A stretch of DNA of 6,854 bases, from assembly GCA_023430065.1 (NCBI GenBank), contig JAEZCG010000154.1:1-6854 (forward strand), read 5' to 3'. A model generated the notes under the pieces. That model did no database searches. It was not told the origin of the DNA and saw only the letters and a program-made list of their open reading frames with translations. The translations under genes were made by a program, and so were the position numbers. Shown here one piece after another: positions 5,179 through 6,854 of the stretch (position 1 is its first letter; each line of letters opens with the position of its first letter). This DNA is from Pseudomonadota bacterium (GTDB lineage Bacteria; Pseudomonadota; Gammaproteobacteria; Burkholderiales; SHXO01).

Positions 5179-6590
5179 GATGTGCCCCGTGCACGCTGCG
5201 CGTACAGCTCGCGAAAGGTCTTCCCCGACGGTGCAGGCAGGTCGCGTTGCGCCGTCCACTCGCCGGCGGCGCCGGGCAGGCTGCGAATCGTGCCGTCGCG
5301 CCCGCCCATCGATCTGCCCACGCGCGCGGCAATCCGGGTGAGGAGCGCGTATATGTTCGGTCGCGCAGCCGCCCATGCCCACAGCATGAGGCCCGCACGT
5401 TCGCCCCAGGGGCGCAGCTTGCGATCGAACTGGCGCTCGCGAAGCTTGCGCATCAGATCGGGCAGCGGGATCTTCACCGGACACACGACGCCGCACTGAT
5501 TGCACAGGGTGGCGGCGTGAGGCAGATCCAGCGCGTTTTCCAGTCCCGCGTAGGCGGGCGTGAGCACCGAGCCGATCGGACCCGGGTAGACCCAGCCGTA
5601 GGGATGGCCGCCCACGTTCTGATAGACCGGGCAGTGGTTCATACAGGCGCCGCAACGAATGCAGCGCAGTGCTTCGCGCAGTTCCGAGCCGAGCACGCGC
5701 GTTCGGCCCGAGTCGACGATGACGACGTGGAATTCCTCCGGACCGTCCGTATCGCCCGGCTGCTTCGGCCCGGTGGTGAAGCTCAGGTAGTTGCTGATCG
5801 ACTGCGCCGTGGCAGAGCGCGTGAGCAGACGCAGGATGAAGGACACGTCCTCCAGCGTAGGCAGGACTTTCTCGATTCCTGCGATGGCCACGTGCACGCG
5901 CGGCATCGTCGTGCTCATGCGCCCGTTGCCCTCGTTGGTCACGATCATCGTCGTGCCGGTCTCGGCGATCAGGAAGTTGGCGCCGGTGATGCCCATGTCT
6001 GCGGTGAGGAAGTGCGGACGCAGCATCTCGCGCGCCTCTCGCGTCAACTCCGGGATATCCGTCTTTCGCGGGAGCTGATGGCGCTGCTCGAACAGCACGG
6101 CGACCTCGTCCTTGGTGCGATGGATGGCGGGCGCGATGATGTGGGAGGGCACGTCACCGGACTGCTCGATGATGTACTCGCCCAGGTCGGTCTCGCGCAC
6201 CTCGACCCCGCCTGCCTGCAGATACTTGTTCAGGCCGGACTCCTCGCCCAGCATCGACTTCGACTTGATTGCCTTTCGCACGTTGGCGGCCTTGGCGATC
6301 TCCAGGACGATGCGATTCATGTCCTCGGACGTTTCGGCCCAGTGCACGCGGGCGCCACGCGCGGTGGCGTTGCGTTCGAACTCCTCGAGCAGGAAATCCA
6401 GGTGCAGCAGGGCGTCGTCGCGCACCCGCTTCGCCGCCTCGCGGATATCTTCGAAGTTGTCGAGCTCGGCCACCGAGGCGACGCGTCCCACTACCATGCG
6501 CGAGCGCAGGTTCGCCAACGCCTTGCGCAGGTGGGGGTTGGCGAGCGATTCGGCGGCACGCCCCTTGAAGTTCTGCGACCGTAGTTCCAT
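5175..6590 (-). CDS. lutB: Lactate utilization iron-sulfur protein B (LutB / LldF / YkgF family)
   Basis: A 471-residue iron-sulfur subunit of the cytoplasmic L-lactate oxidation complex. An N-terminal LUD domain spans about 60-300, with KSKSMLGEESGLN at 109-121, ADMGITGANFLIAETGT at 197-213 and TTMPRVHVAI at 227-236. A dicluster ferredoxin-like part follows: CIRCGACMNHCP at 310-321 (C310, C313, C316, C320) and CNQCGVVCPVKIPL at 363-376 (C363, C366, C370), separated by YGWVYPGPIGSVLTP. These should bind two [4Fe-4S] clusters. The C-terminal region to 471, ending near PSGKTFRELYAQ, matches the usual LutB tail. The ATG at 6590 is 1 nt after the lutA stop and has AGGAGG 6 nt upstream; the longer frame into lutA is a shadow. 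It overlaps lutC by 4 nt. Some annotations call this family LldF. Confidence 0.96.
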   Translation of the reverse strand: MELRSQNFKGRAAESLANPHLRKALANLRSRMVVGRVASVAELDNFEDIREAAKRVRDDALLHLDFLLEEFERNATARGARVHWAETSEDMNRIVLEIAKAANVRKAIKSKSMLGEESGLNKYLQAGGVEVRETDLGEYIIEQSGDVPSHIIAPAIHRTKDEVAVLFEQRHQLPRKTDIPELTREAREMLRPHFLTADMGITGANFLIAETGTTMIVTNEGNGRMSTTMPRVHVAIAGIEKVLPTLEDVSFILRLLTRSATAQSISNYLSFTTGPKQPGDTDGPEEFHVVIVDSGRTRVLGSELREALRCIRCGACMNHCPVYQNVGGHPYGWVYPGPIGSVLTPAYAGLENALDLPHAATLCNQCGVVCPVKIPLPDLMRKLRERQFDRKLRPWGERAGLMLWAWAAARPNIYALLTRIAARVGRSMGGRDGTIRSLPGAAGEWTAQRDLPAPSGKTFRELYAQRARGTS

Positions 6591-6591
6591 C

Positions 6592-6854
6592 TCAGCCCTC
6601 CTCGCCCGCCTGGCCGGCCAGCACCTCCGCCACGTGCAAGACCCGGGTGCGGGTGTCTCCACGCCGTCGCATGCGACCTTCGATGTTGAGCATGCAGCCC
6701 AGATCACCGAGCACGACGGCGTCGGCGCCCGTCGCTTGTACGTCGTCGCACTTCTGGTCGCAGATGCGGGCCGAGATGTCGCCGAACTTGACCGAGAAGG
6801 TGCCGCCGAAGCCACAGCACTGTTCGGGCGTGCTCATCTCCTTCAATGCCAGAC
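6592..6854 (-). CDS. lutA: Lactate utilization protein A (LutA / YkgE family), C-terminal part only
   Basis: The last 86 residues of LutA; the gene runs off the right edge of the window, so the 5' end, the first cysteine-rich domain and the operon promoter are not seen. The frame stays open to the edge, and the TTG at 6846 is an internal Leu codon rather than a start. The visible part is the second cysteine-rich CCG domain: EQCCGFGGTFSVKF, then TGADAVVLGDLGCMLNIEGR, then RVLHVAEVLAG, all typical of LutA and related to heterodisulfide reductase CCG domains. The Cys pair of CCG and the Cys of LGC are the expected iron-sulfur ligands. It is the first gene of lutABC by order, with 1 nt to lutB. 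The reading frame shows no damage. Confidence 0.95.
   Translation of the reverse strand, partial: LALKEMSTPEQCCGFGGTFSVKFGDISARICDQKCDDVQATGADAVVLGDLGCMLNIEGRMRRRGDTRTRVLHVAEVLAGQAGEEG
6597..6602 (-). promoter_or_regulatory. Shine-Dalgarno of lutB inside the lutA 3' end
   Basis: Minus strand AGGAGG with 6 nt to the lutB ATG, inside the final lutA codons. With TGAGATG at the junction it fixes the lutB start. Confidence 0.8.

Noticed and set aside
5247..6584. A 445-codon plus-strand frame opposite lutB
   Set aside because: It is antisense to lutB, which has intact iron-sulfur motifs and a good ribosome binding site; no domain is recognisable in the shadow.

Overview
The window is GC-rich, densely coding bacterial DNA with long antisense shadow ORFs, as expected at high GC. 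The gene families (a lutABC-type lactate oxidation operon, a YbdK carboxylate-amine ligase close to the E. coli protein, a short ETFPASDP-motif protein) point to a high-GC member of the Pseudomonadota. Betaproteobacteria is my best guess, a high-GC gammaproteobacterium is possible, and no gene in the window settles it. I see no rRNA, tRNA, CRISPR array, transposase or phage gene.

Layout from left to right. (1) 53-247, minus: a 64-residue charged hypothetical protein with the IDEALTETFPASDP motif. (2) 333-1064, plus: an FRG-domain protein, divergent from the first gene across an 85-bp gap. (3) 1125-1949, plus: a short MscS-type mechanosensitive channel, 60 bp behind the FRG gene. (4) 1969-3096, minus: ybdK, converging on the channel gene with 19 bp between the stop codons. 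(5) 3093-4304, minus: an RCK-less CPA2-type cation:proton antiporter whose stop codon overlaps the ybdK start (ATGA). (6) 4305-4527: a 223-bp gap with a strong GC-rich hairpin. (7) 4528-6854, minus: lutC, lutB and the 3' end of lutA, packed as one operon (lutA to lutB separated by 1 nt, lutB to lutC overlapping by 4 nt) and cut by the window edge inside lutA.

The window holds three units. The Lut proteins form a cytoplasmic iron-sulfur complex that oxidises L-lactate to pyruvate. The antiporter and ybdK form a translationally coupled pair, so ion exchange and a gamma-glutamyl-type ligation are probably used together; their shared role is not known to me. On the left, the FRG protein and MscS channel may be cotranscribed, with the small ETFPASDP protein divergent.

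Most of the window is recognisable housekeeping or metabolic material. The observations most worth following are the coupled antiporter/YbdK pair, the apparent loss of the conserved acidic ion-binding residue in that antiporter, and the stand-alone FRG-domain protein. I found no clear sign of a complete new multi-gene system.
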